The notes under the pieces are model-generated. The model worked only from the letters and a program-made list of their open reading frames with translations. It did no database searches and had not been told where the DNA came from. Below, in pieces: positions 36,801 through 50,900 of a stretch of DNA of 64,000 nucleotides. How positions within the stretch are numbered: position 1 is the stretch's first letter; every line of letters starts with the position of its first letter. A program made the translations under genes and the position numbers. The stretch comes from Lineus longissimus (lineage: Eukaryota > Nemertea > Pilidiophora > Heteronemertea > Lineidae). The stretch spans positions 10,790,109-10,854,108 of the forward strand of contig NC_088325.1 in the NCBI RefSeq assembly GCF_910592395.1. The letters are read 5' to 3'.

Positions 36801-39777
36801 TTTTACAGATAAAGTCAAGCATCAACTTTTGTGATTATTTTTGTCTCCTGCTACCCTTGGGAGGAAATTCACCCAAGTCATGCAAGTGGAGCCAGGTGTG
36901 AATCGGTACATTTCCGCTTCGAAAACAGTAGCAAACACAAATTTTCCTATTGTGTAATCATCAGTAGTGTTTTACCAGGGGCAATAAGGAATGGAGTGAA
37001 TACACCCTTACCCGGACAGTACCCATTTAGTCCTGCTTCTTACACACTAGATTGGCTCTTACCCTGACCGATACCCTAACTTAAACTACCTCGGAATGAG
37101 ATGTACGTCACTCAACAGGTAAGGTATATAGCCGGTAACGATGGCTTGATATCAACCCTGTCATTTTCAAAGCAGATTAATCCCATCCGTAATGTACCGT
37201 TGTCGTTAGTTGTAGAGTGCATGAACATAAAGAACCCGGGTGACATAGGACCTTTACGGGTAATATAAAACCCAGGGTACACATGATCCGGAGAACACAG
37301 GAATGTATAACATGTATGAAAACTAAGCTGTTTCTGGCGTGCGAACAGTGATGGGTGCTAACAATGCTGACCTCGAACGAACGATATTATTTCGTCGTAT
37401 CAACAGTTCAGAGCCGTGCTAATACGATTGTACGACCTCTCGTCACATATAAGTACGTGTCTCCCTGATAGATCGACAAATTAGACTCATCGTGAACACC
37501 GACTGACCTTACATAATTAGCGCTAATTTGGTGTCCCATATGGGATATATACTATAATGACACACTAAACTTTGCAACAACCCGCTAGTTAGGAAGCTGA
37601 AACCAGGATTTCTGCTCTAGTTATACTCGATCCTGGCAATTTAGACACAATGCCGTCAACCCAGTCTGTCGGTTGCTACAATCTTTCCCAAAGCAGCAAG
37701 GCTTCTCATTAAAGACATCCATCCGGATCTGCTCGTAAGCAATTGCTTGCTTGTAAAGGCTGAGTGTAAGCTGCTTTCCATCATGTGATCATTATCATCA
37801 GGACATCGGTCAGTTGGCGTCCTAATTTTTCAAATGAAGGTAAGATCCAACACCCAAAGAGCGGTGGTGGTCATTGATACCCCATTTACATCTCCAGATA
37901 AGATTTGTAACGCTAATAAAGATAACAGATGCTACCAGTTAAAAACAGGGGTTCTCCTTCAGATGTGAATGACCACGTGCTTATTTTCTTGGCCACTGCT
38001 GTGGTTAAAAAAAGTGTTTTTTGGCGCAAATGACATCATTTGTGGCGAATTTGGATTAAGGTTCGACTCGATTCGTCGATGTTGTGAGACTCCCCGTGTC
38101 CGCAGACGACATGCCGCCGGTAGGAAATAAAATAAGAACACGACCGGTGTAACATCTGTGGTTGTTCCCCATGTGTCAGTGTTTCCAAACAATAGGCAGC
38201 TAGAGAGACCACGACTTTTCAATAGGGGGGATACACAGAAAAACTTGTCAATCTATTTTTGAGCGTTCCCAAACAATGAGGGGAAACACTCAAAAACAGA
38301 AACACTCAAAAACATTGCACCGGAACAAAAAAATTATAATGTCAACATGAGCAGCATTGTGTTGTTGACAGCGTCAGTTTCCAGTCAAATGATAATCTCG
38401 TTAAGCTGGTGATTTCGTTCACAAATAATGAGCAATGATGAGGAGGTCACGTAAATTGATCAGGCCCTTGCTTTGATAACGTAATTCAATCACAACATCA
38501 AATAAGTCGAACATTGCTAAGTCACTTTATGATTAGCTTATTGACTTGTCGTGGGTCACCATCCGGAATAGATTGGTTTCTTTGTGCTGTATGCCTTTGG
38601 GAAATCAGTGCAATACATCATCGTATAGCTAAAACCCTACGGGACTTTTGCCAGGTCGAAGACCGTGACATTGGGAGGCCTTGCCGGTACCAGGTCACAG
38701 GCGATATATCTTATTTGTGATGTCCTCGTGAATATCGGTAGCCTATGCTTTCAGTACTATAAAAGTAGGATCATACATTTCGGTGGTCCACAAAAGGGTA
38801 CCAGTAGGACTAAGTAGGCCCTGGTCTCGCCTTTATGGTGACTTGTCATGCACAAGATCTGCAAAAGCGCCGCTTCCCATACCGCCCTGGAACATTGACC
38901 AGGGGGCATTTTCTACTTCCAACCCGCTCCTAAGTCCCATGACTTGTGACATCTAGTTGTCAAAAACTTGACCTGCATGGAGTACATGCTCATCCAGCCA
39001 ATAGGTGCTGCAACACCACCCAGTGATTTTGACAAAGGGCAGTATTCAAGAATTCTTTGCCTTGGTCATGACTGGTGTGTCGGGCGAGCACGTAAAATAA
39101 TAATAATGAAGGTCAAACATCAATCGTAAGATGATGATACAATCACAGCTAACGCGACTTGCATTATAAGGGGCCTCTATAAAAGCACCTCTTCGTGTCA
39201 GTTCTTCCAAATGCCGGGTTAGTTTTTGATTAGTACCTTTTTACGAGATCCTTGAAACTATGAATCGTGCAATTGAAATTCTTGTAAAGTTTTGACCATG
39301 AGGCTATGGCCGTAATCATGCTGTGACCACAAGCAAGGTATTTAGTTTAGAAATACAAAACTTTGCACGCCTTTCTCTCTTCCGACACCATAGATCCGGC
39401 CATGTACCTTAACTGACATCCTACGGTTGTCATGGATTCTGATGTCCGTTATAAGAGACAAGCAGCCAGATGTATCTCTGGAAAGCTTTATTTAGGTAGA
39501 AGTGCGAAAAGTGGCCACTGCATCTGTATCACAGGATAAATAGCAACCGAAAATCTTGAAGAGCAACTGTAATCACGATAAATATAGAAAAGCCCGTTGG
39601 CTTCGAGGGTCGCAGCTAGTGAGGCTGATGACTGCTGAGGAGAGATAAAAGGGGTAAAATACGGACTAAAACTCACCAAGGCAAAAATCCCATCACAAGG
39701 CTTAAAATGGGGAAGGGGAATCCCCAACAATGCAATGCACAGCGTGTCAATACTAATCACCGTACGGGAAAAAAGAA
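33867..39777. other. Gene-poor stretch with an octamer-containing tandem duplication and a MITE fragment
   Basis: No gene was recognised. Two direct ~74-bp-spaced copies at about 34629-34781 each contain the POU octamer ATTTGCAT (34671-34678 and 34745-34752). The half element at 38722-38898 is listed separately. Confidence 0.55.
38722..38898 (+). mobile_element. Truncated copy of the 21376-21740 MITE-like element
   Basis: It begins GTCCTCGTGAATATCGGTA and matches about the first 175 bp of the element at 21376, including GGTCCACAAAAGGGTACCAG. Similarity stops after AACATTGAC, so the second inverted end is missing. Confidence 0.8.
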
Positions 39778-40336
39778 GGCCGGGTCTATTTGGCAAGCCG
39801 CTCGCCGAACAGGCATCTTTTTTTGTCCTGTTTGGAGAGCCGCTTGCCAAACAGCACTAAAAAGCCACCCTGTTCGGCCAGCCGGGCTTGCCAAACAGAG
39901 CAAAATTTCTTTCCTGTTTGGCAAGCCGATGAATAAACCACGCCTACTCATGAATATGCATAATGGCGTATTGATCTGAAAATGGTCTGTTACTGCGGTT
40001 TTTCCTTTAGAGGAACCAAATTCCTCTGAAGTGAAATGAAAACAGTGGAGCTTGTCTCTTGATATTCATCAAGAGCTTTCTCCAAATCTTCAAAAGACCC
40101 ATGCGAAGCCCCCACGCGCAACTTTTCTACTGACGAAATCGGAAAGGTGGCGGGGGCTCCGCCATTTTTTCCCTTCTCCCTTTCCAGCCTCACTTACTTG
40201 AGCCTCTCCAGCGCATTACTAACTTATGAATATTAATGAGCCCTTGGGCATTTATAAATATTAATGAGTTCGGCTCTCCATTCAGGCCAAAAAAATTCGC
40301 TGTTTGGTAAGCCGGGCTTGCCAAATAGTCACTTCC
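39778..40336 (+). mobile_element. MITE, long copy (559 bp), 9-bp TSD
   Basis: It starts GGCCGGGTCTATTTGGCAAG and ends CTTGCCAAATAGTCACTTCC. It is flanked by AAAAAAGAA at 39769-39777 and 40337-40345. Internally it repeats palindromic CTGTTTGGC/GCCAAACAG words. It carries ~315 bp of central sequence absent from the two 244-bp copies. No transposase reading frame was found. Confidence 0.93.
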
Positions 40337-40841
40337 AAAAAAGAATCATGGTCTAGATTTCGGCCTTAGTTTACTGTACACTACCAAGGCTCATACACGG
40401 TCATAATGTATAATGAAAGCATTATAATGAAAAGGAACTATAATGAAAAGGAAAATGTCAGAAATCCTCTAAGATTTCAAATAGAAATACATGTACCTCA
40501 TTCTCTCTCAAACTGAGTTATTCCCATCAACACTAGACATTGTGAGATTTTAGAATCAATGCCAGACCAGTCCGTTAAATTATTTCCACAGTTAACATTG
40601 AAAGACAATGATATATGGTGATTAGATGTCGAAACTCCCGGTTGAAACTGTTCTGTCTGAGCGGGTCATGGCACGCCACACATAAGAATATTTATCATGC
40701 AACAACCGGGGTCAACGGGGGATAAATCCTGATGGCAGGAAATTGCTTTTTTTACCTAATGTCATGTTTGAAATGAAAACCATGTAATTGTCATAGGGTC
40801 GGAAGTGCGTCTGTTTTAATAGCTGCACTTGACATATCCGG

Positions 40842-41121
40842 TGAAAGCCAGGATCGAGCAGGATTGAGTACAAAATCCTTCTGACTGTTCATAAGCGTGT
40901 GCATGGCTCAGGGCACATTTGTCTGAAAGGACTGCTGAAGCCAAACCTAACCTTCCCCGTGCACACGGACGGAAATTTTTCTAAGGGTGCTTCGCACAAG
41001 AACTGCATATGGGGACCGCATGCAGCTTTTCTATCGCTGCGAACAGAAACTGACATTGAGAAATTCAAGGCAGAGTTGAAGACATTCCTATTCCAACGGG
41101 TCTATGGAGTGGTGGCGCATT
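40842..41121 (+). pseudogene. LINE 3' remnant (second fragment)
   Basis: VKARIE, then after a frame change EYKILLTVHKRVHGSG, and later FKAELKTFLFQRVYG. This has the same architecture as the fragment at 33416 but diverged, and it is an independent, decayed insertion. Confidence 0.6.
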
Positions 41122-41650
41122 GAGCGAGGTATACCACGGAAAGGCGCCGTAGAAATAATTATATGTTTAATTTATATCGATTTAAAGGTCAACGGAAATA
41201 TCAGAGTTGACACGCATTACATCTACTGAAAGGAAGCCGTCAAAAAGCATTTAAATGCACATTATTCGTTGTGTGATTTGAGATAATTTAGAATAGAAAT
41301 TGAAAGCTCACCGTCGGTATTGATTGTTGTCTTTGACACCAAAACCGCTCGCCGGGTGGAGCTAAAATGTTTACTACATCTTAGCTCTGGTTCACCCTCG
41401 CGATTTTAGTGTGTGAACCAATGCCTCCAGTACGGTATCAATTCCTTAAACCATGGTTTATGTCATGTTTGAGCCCCAGGCGCCAGGAACATAATCAGAC
41501 AATCCTATTACGAAGACCATTTTAATTATGAAGAGATTGAAAATATCATAAAGGTTAGGCAACAAATTATTAAAGCAATCTACAATGTAGGGCAGATGAT
41601 CAATCAACATTAGTACCGTATCAAAACAGTGAGTGTCAGATTAAATAAAA

Positions 41651-41894
41651 GGCCGGGTCTATTTGGCAAGCCGCTCGCCGAACAGGCATCTTTTTTTGTC
41701 CTGTTTGGAGAGGCGCTTGCCAAACAGCACTAAAAAGTCACCCTGTTCGGCCAGTCGGGCTTGCCAAACAGGTAAAAAATCTACCCTGTTTGGCGAGCTG
41801 GAGACTTTACTTTAATATTAATGAGTTCGGCTCTCCATTCAGGACAAGAAAAAGTCGCTGTTTGGTAAGCCGGGCTTGCCAAATAGTCACTTCC
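41651..41894 (+). mobile_element. MITE, short copy (244 bp), 9-bp TSD
   Basis: It has the same ends as the 39778 element, flanked by TAAATAAAA at 41642-41650 and 41895-41903. It lacks the long copy's central segment. Confidence 0.93.
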
Positions 41895-42080
41895 TAAATA
41901 AAAACATGCAAGGATTTACAATTGTAATAACAACGCAATATACAGTATCATATGATTTCCATCAGTTTATAGGTTGTTGGTTGAAGGAATGATGGCACTG
42001 GACTTCCTCCTTCACTTTTTGAGTCTTCCCGCTGCGCGACCAAGTAGCGCCACTGGCCGAGGCCAGGGAGATTCCTGCCT

Positions 42081-42146
42081 GGATTGCGAACCATAATTCC
42101 GATGGTTCTTTTCGGTGCGTGTACCATAGACCTACACCACTCGGCC
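42081..42146 (-). repeat. tRNA-derived SINE-like promoter region
   Basis: On the minus strand, GGCCGAGTGG (A-box-like) at 42146-42137 is followed by GGTTCGCAATCC (B-box-like) at 42092-42081, at tRNA-like spacing. The flanks do not fold into a cloverleaf, so this is more likely a SINE head than a tRNA gene. Confidence 0.5.
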
Positions 42147-45100
42147 TAGACTAATCAGTCTGACCGCACTGGTGAAAGAATGAGTCCCAGCAGAAGATCG
42201 AACCAATGAACGATTGGGCCAGTATGAGTCAAATTTATCAGGAGATAGTGTTTATACATGAGAGAGGAGACAGTTTAACAAGCTGTTTGATAGTCATTTC
42301 AGAACTGGTTTCAATATGCTATAAACTATTTTATGTTGTATATAATACAATGGTAATATTTTAAGGACTTGTCATTCTCTCGAAATTAAGTTATTAACGG
42401 ATAGTTCGCATTATCAGCAAGCTGGAATTTTAAAGTAGTGACCTCATGAGGAAGCAACAAAGCAACTCTACCTTTAATTGTTCACTCGGGTCGATGATGT
42501 CATTGATGGTGTTTTGTTTACATGGTTATTGCCCTTCTTACATGTCGTCCTTACGAAATATCTGCCTGAATACTAAATCCCCGTTCTCGAGGATGCTAAA
42601 TGGGGGATGGAGAAAAACGCCAACAAATCCCAGAGAGCGCAGGAGAGTAATATCAAAGGAGATTCTCAACAGGAACATGACGAATAGAATCAGATCCACA
42701 GGAGACCGCATCTCGGATATCTTGATTACATCACGAAAAGAACTCATGTTGACAAGAATAAGAACGCACGCTGGTACGTACGTCATCAGAGCCTTGGTGC
42801 GGAAATATCGTCCCTGTGACTGCCTTCAGAGTACTTCTGCACTTGGTCGTGGGAATGTTCAAAACAGGCGTGCCTTCCGATTTCGATGCGCTAATGTACG
42901 ATCATTCGCTATGCATACAAGTAATTTAAGAGTTTGTCTGCATCACATTACTGAGATGACTAATTGCAGTAAACTCCACGTACATCTTTTGATGTACTGA
43001 TCGCAGCACCTCCTATCTTGTGAATTACTCCTTGCGGTTCGAATATTGGCACGGTACTGGCATTTCCCCCCATAATACCCCGCACCTACCCTCCAGCCAT
43101 TGTCTATATCAGTCATCATCAAATGGAATAAGGTGACTGTCATGACGAAGGCCGTCCTATAGGCCATGTTCTCAATCAACCGCAATGCAGAAGGACATGG
43201 CAATGCCGACCTCGACATGGCTGTGCTTGTCGGGTTTTCGCTATAGCCACTATTTCTTGTCAAGAGCATGCTCGTTAATCAGCTGATGCTTAAAACATGA
43301 GATACTTATAGGGAGAAAACGTTAGCAGTCCTTTGTTGTTTAAAATGACGTTTTTCGTCCTTAAAGTAAAACGTACGTTTAAAACGACAATGGTGAACAC
43401 TTCGCAAACCCATTCTAAGAGGCTTGTACCACCAACTATCCAATTATAGGTGACTGACTTCAGGTTGACTGATTCCACTAGGGCGTTCCCCGCTTTCGTC
43501 GCCACTGCTACAAATTTACGTTTGGCCCCATTAGAATATTGGTAATTGAAAATTGGCTTTTGTATATCGATAGGAAATTCTGAAAACGCAGATAATATAA
43601 TGTTCAAAATTACCCGCTATTATGATTGGCGTCTTGTGATAATTCTTCCCCTTCACACCACACGCGCGTGCGAGTAATTTGAACGGTTCATATGAAATAC
43701 AAGACAAAACCCCGCTATAATAAGCCTAGTTTTCCCACGTTAGAACGTAAAACAAAGGCATCCTTTTAGTGAAGCCAGGGCTACAGCAAGGAAACCATTT
43801 TAACAACATGCAAATAATAGCTCAGTTTTATGTCACATTTTTTTACGGGTTGAACGATCTAAAGACAAGAACAAAAGCTGTTTGTAACAAGAGCTGTACA
43901 CCGGGGAGAATTTTAAGCAGTGTTTTAGGTGTACCTTACAACTAGGATAATATCGCATTATCTTAATTGTAATCGAAAAGGCGACAGGTTGATAGAGTAG
44001 AGACGAACATTGCACTCCCTTAGGAAGATGGAGTGAAACGTTTGTTTTTTGTCGGTTTTACCAATTGTTTTGACGTTTGTCAAATTCCTCCTTCAAAACA
44101 CATTATTTCGTTTTTTTCAGTAAAGATATCATGCTGATCAACGGTACGCAGATCTGTATTCTAAAACAACTGGGTTTAGAATGAACCGCACATAACAGTT
44201 TAAATGCACTCTGCGCCAATGAAGCCTCATTTTGAATTCAGCGGTTATGGTTATTAGGCGTGTAAATGTACGTACGATCGTGACAAGATGCTTGAAACAT
44301 CCTAAGCTCTTAACTAAGAATCCTTCCATAATCTTATAAGGATTGCACATCCGTTATACAATTGTACACGAAACACTAAATAGGATATTAACTACATGCA
44401 AGGATATTATCTAGAGTTTTTCCCTAGTACCAGATGCAGCCTCCCTGCAGTATACTGATCACTTCTTAGAGTAACCATACAAACTTATCCATGAACTAGA
44501 GTGCAGAATTTTCGCACCTGTCATTACAGAAAGGTTAATCCCAACTTGCTGTGTAGGTGTCTTATCTGCCACAGCGATCACACAGCAGGTTGCATAGTCA
44601 AATGGTACTCAGGAGATACCTCGTTTATACCCATGCTAAGGATTATTTCGATGCTGCGGATTATTTCCTTGGTGATGGAGATATCAGTAAAAACTTATGG
44701 AGGGGCTACAAATACCCACCGTATTTTATCATACATGCCGAGGTTGGAAAGCTTAAATGCAGTATTCTATCTGAAGATCTCATCGCGAGTGACTGAGTGA
44801 TTCGATAAGACAGTTGCGCGATGAGTTATCGATTTTGCCGAGGATAGCTTTTTTAGGATGATTGTGATTTTCAACTTTTCGGCATTTCGACAGTAAGTTG
44901 ATTTGAAAAGCTTACTGGAACCTAACATTGTTACTATCTTGCTACGGCCCCGAGTGAGAAATACCGCGTTAAATATCGAGCCCCATTTCATTGCAGCCAA
45001 CCACCCTGCCAACATAAGTAGTCGATACGGCGACACGCGAAACCCTTTGAAGGCGCTTGCATTATTAATCTGTCATATTCAGCGATTATTGAGAATGCGG

Positions 45101-47476
45101 AATTAATCAAACCAGCTCTTGATCATTTGGATGCACTGACACCAACTGACAACGCGACGTCTAGTAATGTTTAGCTCGAAAAATAACAGTTTGGCTAAGC
45201 TGAACCAACCGTAAATAGATTTATGTTGTACTCTAATGCTGTTGACAAGAAAATCGGGCCAATTTTTTTAAAAAGGACGTTTAAAAAGACAACTATACAT
45301 TGCAGCTTATTGAGTTTGACCAGGGCATGTCATTTCAAATTATCTTCCATCAGCTGATTGCTACGCCTGGTGGTACACAGTAATTGGCTAATATAGAAAG
45401 GTTTATGGAACATTATCCGCCTGGGTGGTTTTCGTTTGAGAAGAAATCTCCTTTGACGTAAGCCCGAGATATATGATGATCATTTTTGGCGACAGCCAGA
45501 ATATTGTATTTCGAGTCAAACAATAAAACCATATGAATCTTTTTGACGCTGCGACAAAGCGCTCTTAGAATCACCAGATGATGGACAAATCGCCATTGCC
45601 AACAAGGACACCTGCCAACCAAAGGTATGGCGCACCGTTATGGGCTTTCTTGGTCCTCTTAAAGCAATATTTCCTTAAGTATGTGCATGGAAGAAGTGGT
45701 TTGGGGCAGTAAGAGCAGCAGGATAGCGGGCCGATTTATCATTTAGAATCGCCAAGTTAGGACGATGTTGTGATGATCGGTAATTATTTGGACTCGGATT
45801 GGCATCGTGCACTTTCCCATGTCTATACGAATACACATCCGTATTAACAGCGCGGGCATGTGGTCGGCCTGCGACAACGACATTTCCTGCGAGGGGAAGA
45901 AATTAAGATAATTCTGGGACTCGCTAGTCTCCTCGGGGCCCGCAATCAAGACCGACACCCATGACATGCTCATAATTGACGAGAAGGCCAAGCGATTCTG
46001 ATCGTTGAGGTGGCTGTCTTCAGCTCTAACAAAAACCTTCGTGAATGTTCAGAGGAAAAAAACGATCGAAGTACTAGAAACTTGCGACAGCATCTTCAGG
46101 GAAAACCAGAGGGTCGTACAAAGTTATCTTATGCAACTAACATGTAATTTTATGTTCTCGCCATACTTGTGGAGGGCTGACATGGTGGAATAAGCTGTTA
46201 AAGGGAGTGTTTCTCCGTACAATTCTTACAATTCGTACCATGAGCGAGTTGTTCAGATTGCCGGTTAGATGTAAAACTTGGCACCGGAATGTACAGCCAG
46301 TCAAGTTCTCTTGACTCTTATAACTATACAACATGGATGACCATGCAGGTTGCCTTGCAGCAGTAATGCAGCTGTTATCTGATCGATGTAAGGTATGAAA
46401 TGAATCAGCATACCCTTTGAATACTTACTTATCTATTTGTAGGTAATATCAACAAACATAGCATATTTCTCTATGATTTCGTTTATGCGAATGATAACTG
46501 ACTTCTCTTGTCAATGAGCCAAAATGTATTCCATGCGATGATTGCATTGCGTGAGAACAGCAAATATCATCTCTTACGTTATATCATGTTCAAGGTTGTT
46601 CCATGAATTACATACAATATTTCCTTGACGCCATATTGATCAGGAAACACCGCAAGATTCATACATCATCAACAGGCACTGTAAGGCTGCTGGGCGTATA
46701 CGTGTTCCCTCATCCGCAAGTAAATGCGATGTATCCGAGAATACGTTAAAGCAACCATGTCAGTCATGTCAGTCGGCATCTGTCTCCCCTAACGATGTCA
46801 TTCGCGCTCCTATAATGACTGATGAAGTCGCCGATGATCATCCTCATTTAATTACGTACCCCGTGTAAGTAAACTGGCTGAAGTCTGCACAGCAATTATT
46901 GCTGGGGAACACAGCTGTAAGTAGTTTGTAATCAAGGTCATTGCCTTCGAATTCGTATTCTACTATTGCATTGGTATAGTTGCTACGCATGTTCTGGCTC
47001 TATTGGCATTGAATAATTGGCATCAATCACTAATAAGTTGCTTCCAAATGCATAATTTCCATACATTTGACGGAAAAAGCTGATCGGATGACCGATTCCG
47101 AAGATTTTCATCCAGTTAAATATAGAAATCTAGGGCAAATAAGAATATATTTTCCAGAAATGTTTACGATTCACAAAACGTAAGGGGCAGAAATCGGAAG
47201 TTAGCAGTATGCTTCTCACGATACAGGTAACCAAATGATATACCCGTATCGTGCCTTACTGTGAGTCGATAATGTGTTGACAAGTAAGGTACATGACAAT
47301 TAACCATATATTTCGCACAACTTGATCGGTTTCTTCGCGGAGAAGGTGGTAATCAGAAACCCTACCTAATTAAATCGTCAATGTCAATATTGAATATTGA
47401 ATATTGCATTGATACTGATTCCTGCTTGACCCGTTTCGTTTACTTGGCCACTTATCAATTGTCTATTATCACCTGT
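42147..47476. other. Gene-poor stretch containing an unexplained 184-codon ORF
   Basis: The longest open frame is 42446-43000 (+). It has no recognisable family, and parts of the same stretch are open on the minus strand with hydrophobic segments (42538-42786, 42943-43269, 43290-43607). No consistent exon model could be built. The rest shows nothing recognisable. Confidence 0.45.
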
Positions 47477-47690
47477 TTACAAAGTTACGGATCGGAGACA
47501 ACGACTTGTGCCCATGTGCCACGGAACCGATGACCGTGGCACACATCCTGACAAGATGTGCGAGATTGGCAGCTCTGAGAAAAAACATCTGGCCAGAAGG
47601 TACCAGCCTACAATACCAGCTCTATGGAAACCTCCAACAGCTGCGAAACACCATAGAATACATCAGAAGATCGGACTTGACTGTCTAGAG
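47477..47690 (+). pseudogene. LINE 3'-terminal fragment with zinc-knuckle-like Cys/His pattern
   Basis: The frame gives KLRIGDNDLCPCATEPMTVA, then HILTRCARLAALR, IWPEGTSLQ, and IEYIRRSDLTV before the stop. The CPC...HIL..C..., IWP.G and EFI..TGL pattern is the usual end of a non-LTR retrotransposon ORF2. Only this end is present. Confidence 0.72.
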
Positions 47691-47823
47691 CGAACGAGAA
47701 GAAGAAGAAGACTAGGCGTGTTTCGGTATCAAGTTTCGATTTCGTATAAATGTAGAAACGTATTATAGGAAGAAACGTCAATGCGTATCTACCATTTTAA
47801 GATCGACCTCTTCGGTACCTTCC

Positions 47824-47934
47824 CCATAGAGGTATACGGTATACTACACTATACGCGAACAATGGCTTCACAAAGGGTGCATGACCATGAAACTATTGTT
47901 CACGTATAGTATAGTATAGGGTATAGCTCTATGG
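47824..47934. repeat. Imperfect hairpin (~42-bp arms), MITE-like
   Basis: Arms 47824-47865 and 47893-47934 both begin CCATAGAG when read inward and pair with several mismatches around a ~27-bp loop. They contain repeated TATAC/TATAG words. No clear TSD was seen. Confidence 0.75.
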
Positions 47935-50900
47935 AATAGGTGCCTTCCACTGTTCCTGTTGTACCACTGTCGACATTCAAACCTACGATCTCTCGCAAAC
48001 AAGGCCAGCGTAAAATAATTGTGCCAATAAAAGTTCGGACGTTAACGAGGGCCAACCACCGCATCTAGATCTTACCTATCTCCCCATACTCTTAGAATTT
48101 CTACAACTCGTCAGACAAAGGAATATCCGCTCTTTTGCGGCATTATTCCTCAGAAGTCGTTTTTGATTTTGATGGATGGAGGCATTAACTGAATTGTGAT
48201 GTTAACAGGTAACATTAATTATACTTATTGCTTTCGAGACGTGCACTTACACCAAACCGTTCAGCTTAGGTCCTGCAAAAAGCATTACGCTCTCCAAATC
48301 CTTGTATCAAGTCGTAACTTAATAATGATAGATACATGTATGATGGCAGTTGAAGTTGTCGTATTAAATGTGCTGACGAAAGCATATTGTGAAAAAATAC
48401 TCTCTATCATTACGGCATGATGACGATCGGTAAATTAATGAAACCTAGCAGATGTGAAAGCATTACATTGTTGCATATTCATGGTGTAGCAGGTTACTAT
48501 TATCTAATGCACCGTCAGCAATGTTTGCGTGGTTTCGATCTCCAGTTCTCAGAACACGACGTGTTCTCGAAATTTAGATTTTATCAAATTTAGACAACAT
48601 TGCCGATGACACTGCTCAAACGTGTGAAAGCCAACAGGCCTGTGCAATATGCAAGTTACGAGTGACGAGTTATATAATTGGTAGGCCTCGAGTCGCAAGA
48701 GGTTAACAGGAATTTAAAAGGAAGAGATCTTCGAGAAAAGTGGAAAACATTTACAGTGACAGTCACTGTGTTGTCGTATTATATGGTGGCTTTTATTTCA
48801 AAACTCAAACCAATTTATTCCTAGAAGAAGGTGTTGCGTTTCAATCACACTATGGGGAGCCTATCTTTAATCTGAATAGGAATAGAGATTTATATGGTTC
48901 GTTTGAAATCACACCGGGTAATCTAACTTCCCGCACTTTTTTACCAATTAAGGCCGACGAAGCGGTTATTTGCTTACTCAATGCTCCAGCTGGCACTGTC
49001 GGTGGGAAGCAGATACATCGTCAAGAATGAAATTCCTGATTCTAAAGAGGCACTGCGGTTGCCACTGTAGCAAGGCAACGCCTTAACCATCAGCAGTTTT
49101 TTTAAAGTTCCAATACCCGTAAGCGCAGTGAGGGAATCTCAAAAGACACCAACCGTACCAGCGGATTACTTTTAATTACTGCTGATGCAGAGCGTAGATT
49201 TGCCGCCATATTAAGTTGGCTTTTTCTTGAAGTTGTGCTTCAACGTGTTCGTAATGAGATTGAGATGCGACCTATCAGTTACGAGTTGCAAATTACGAGT
49301 ATTTAGTATTGCGAGTATCGAGTTCCGTGATTCGAGTTTCGATTTCTGATCGATTTCACGAGTTATGGAATCTGCGCAGGATTAATCATATGACCGCTAT
49401 TTACTGGTATGTAGCTCAGTGGCGTAGTACCTTGTACCAGGGTTGAAATGCTCTTTCTGGGGAACAATACTCGTTTCTAATATTTTCGGCCCTGGGAATA
49501 GGACACTATTGTATCATGAATAAAAGGAAAAGAGTATTTCGTAACTCGGAAAACGGAACTCGGAAATAACATTTCACAACTCGAAACTCGCATTACTTTT
49601 ACTTCAAGTCGTTCTCGTTCTCATAGTAAGTCCCATAATTTAGTTTCAGTGAATTAAGCTGTATGCTAAATTTGTTGTTGTTTATTTCTTTACCTTTAGA
49701 CTATTGAGAAGTGTTGTTTTGATTGGGCTTAATCAACGCAAATACCAAGCGATTTCTTCTATCAGTGCCTTATTCTATGTCAACTTACCTGATTCTTGAT
49801 GAGTCGGGGTCAAAAGTTATGCACAACATCTCAATAACAACAAATCCATCATTTATGATTAAAAATTACTCACCAGCAGTCCTCGTCGTATCAATGATGT
49901 AATCCAAACATTTGAAACAATGTGAGTGTCATCATCCTTGTGACCTGTTGAGGCTACTGCAGCACTGTTTTATTAAAATCCAGAGCAGACGATCCAATTG
50001 GGTGTCACGAACTCGGAATAAGGAAGGGAGACAAATCAGTTAAGCACGCTCGGGCGATTGAGCGAGACTGATCGAATGAAAACAGAAATAGCATCCACTC
50101 GACGCTGCTGTTGCGCTGATCGGCAGACATTCAATCAAACCAATAGCATGCTTTATAACCCCGTTTCGATCTTGCATGACGTTTATAGGCAACATTAGGT
50201 TCAATAGAAATTGGCTATTATTTCGCATCATCGTTGAATGTGAAAGAGCAGCCATTCCAGGCGACTGTACCTTCGTTTAAAAAAAGCGCAATGACAGATT
50301 ATGAAATAGTGCATCGTATAGAGAAATTTGCTCTTCTGATTTAATAGGCACGAAAAACGGGCTGTGTACTATTGAGAAAGTACAGGAAATAGTATCTAAA
50401 TGAGCAAAACATTGCATGAATTTGTTTTGATGCACCTGTTCATTACTAGTAATAGCTGTTCTATGAAGTAACCTTAGCCTAATAGTTCTCCTGAAAAGCA
50501 CAATTTCTATACAGTGGAATGTCTCACCCGGCGACCTGGCGCTTATCGGTGACAATATCGGTCAATTAGACACGTAAATGTGGCAACACAAACACTATCA
50601 AAACACTTGGGTAAAGGTCATTGAAAATTGATATCATTTGAGGCTTCAAAAAATGCTGTATTGACGGGTTTAAGCCAATTGGACAAGAGAAGGGACTACA
50701 CTGAGGAAAATACGTGTCAGCAGTATTGCTTTTGATAATCTTGATATTTATTGACATGCATTTTCTTGATTATACTACGGTGTATTGGGTGGTCCAGATA
50801 CGCTGGTCAGAGTAGGACACCTGAAAGATGAATCGTCCCACAGCATTTATACTGTGAATTTTGTCTGTTTGACCCAAACTTATGAAGTTGCAGAAAAATA

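Noticed and set aside
39488-39979. Overlapping ORFs on both strands
   Set aside because: They are produced by the palindromic MITE at 39778; the equivalent shadows appear at 55545-55967.
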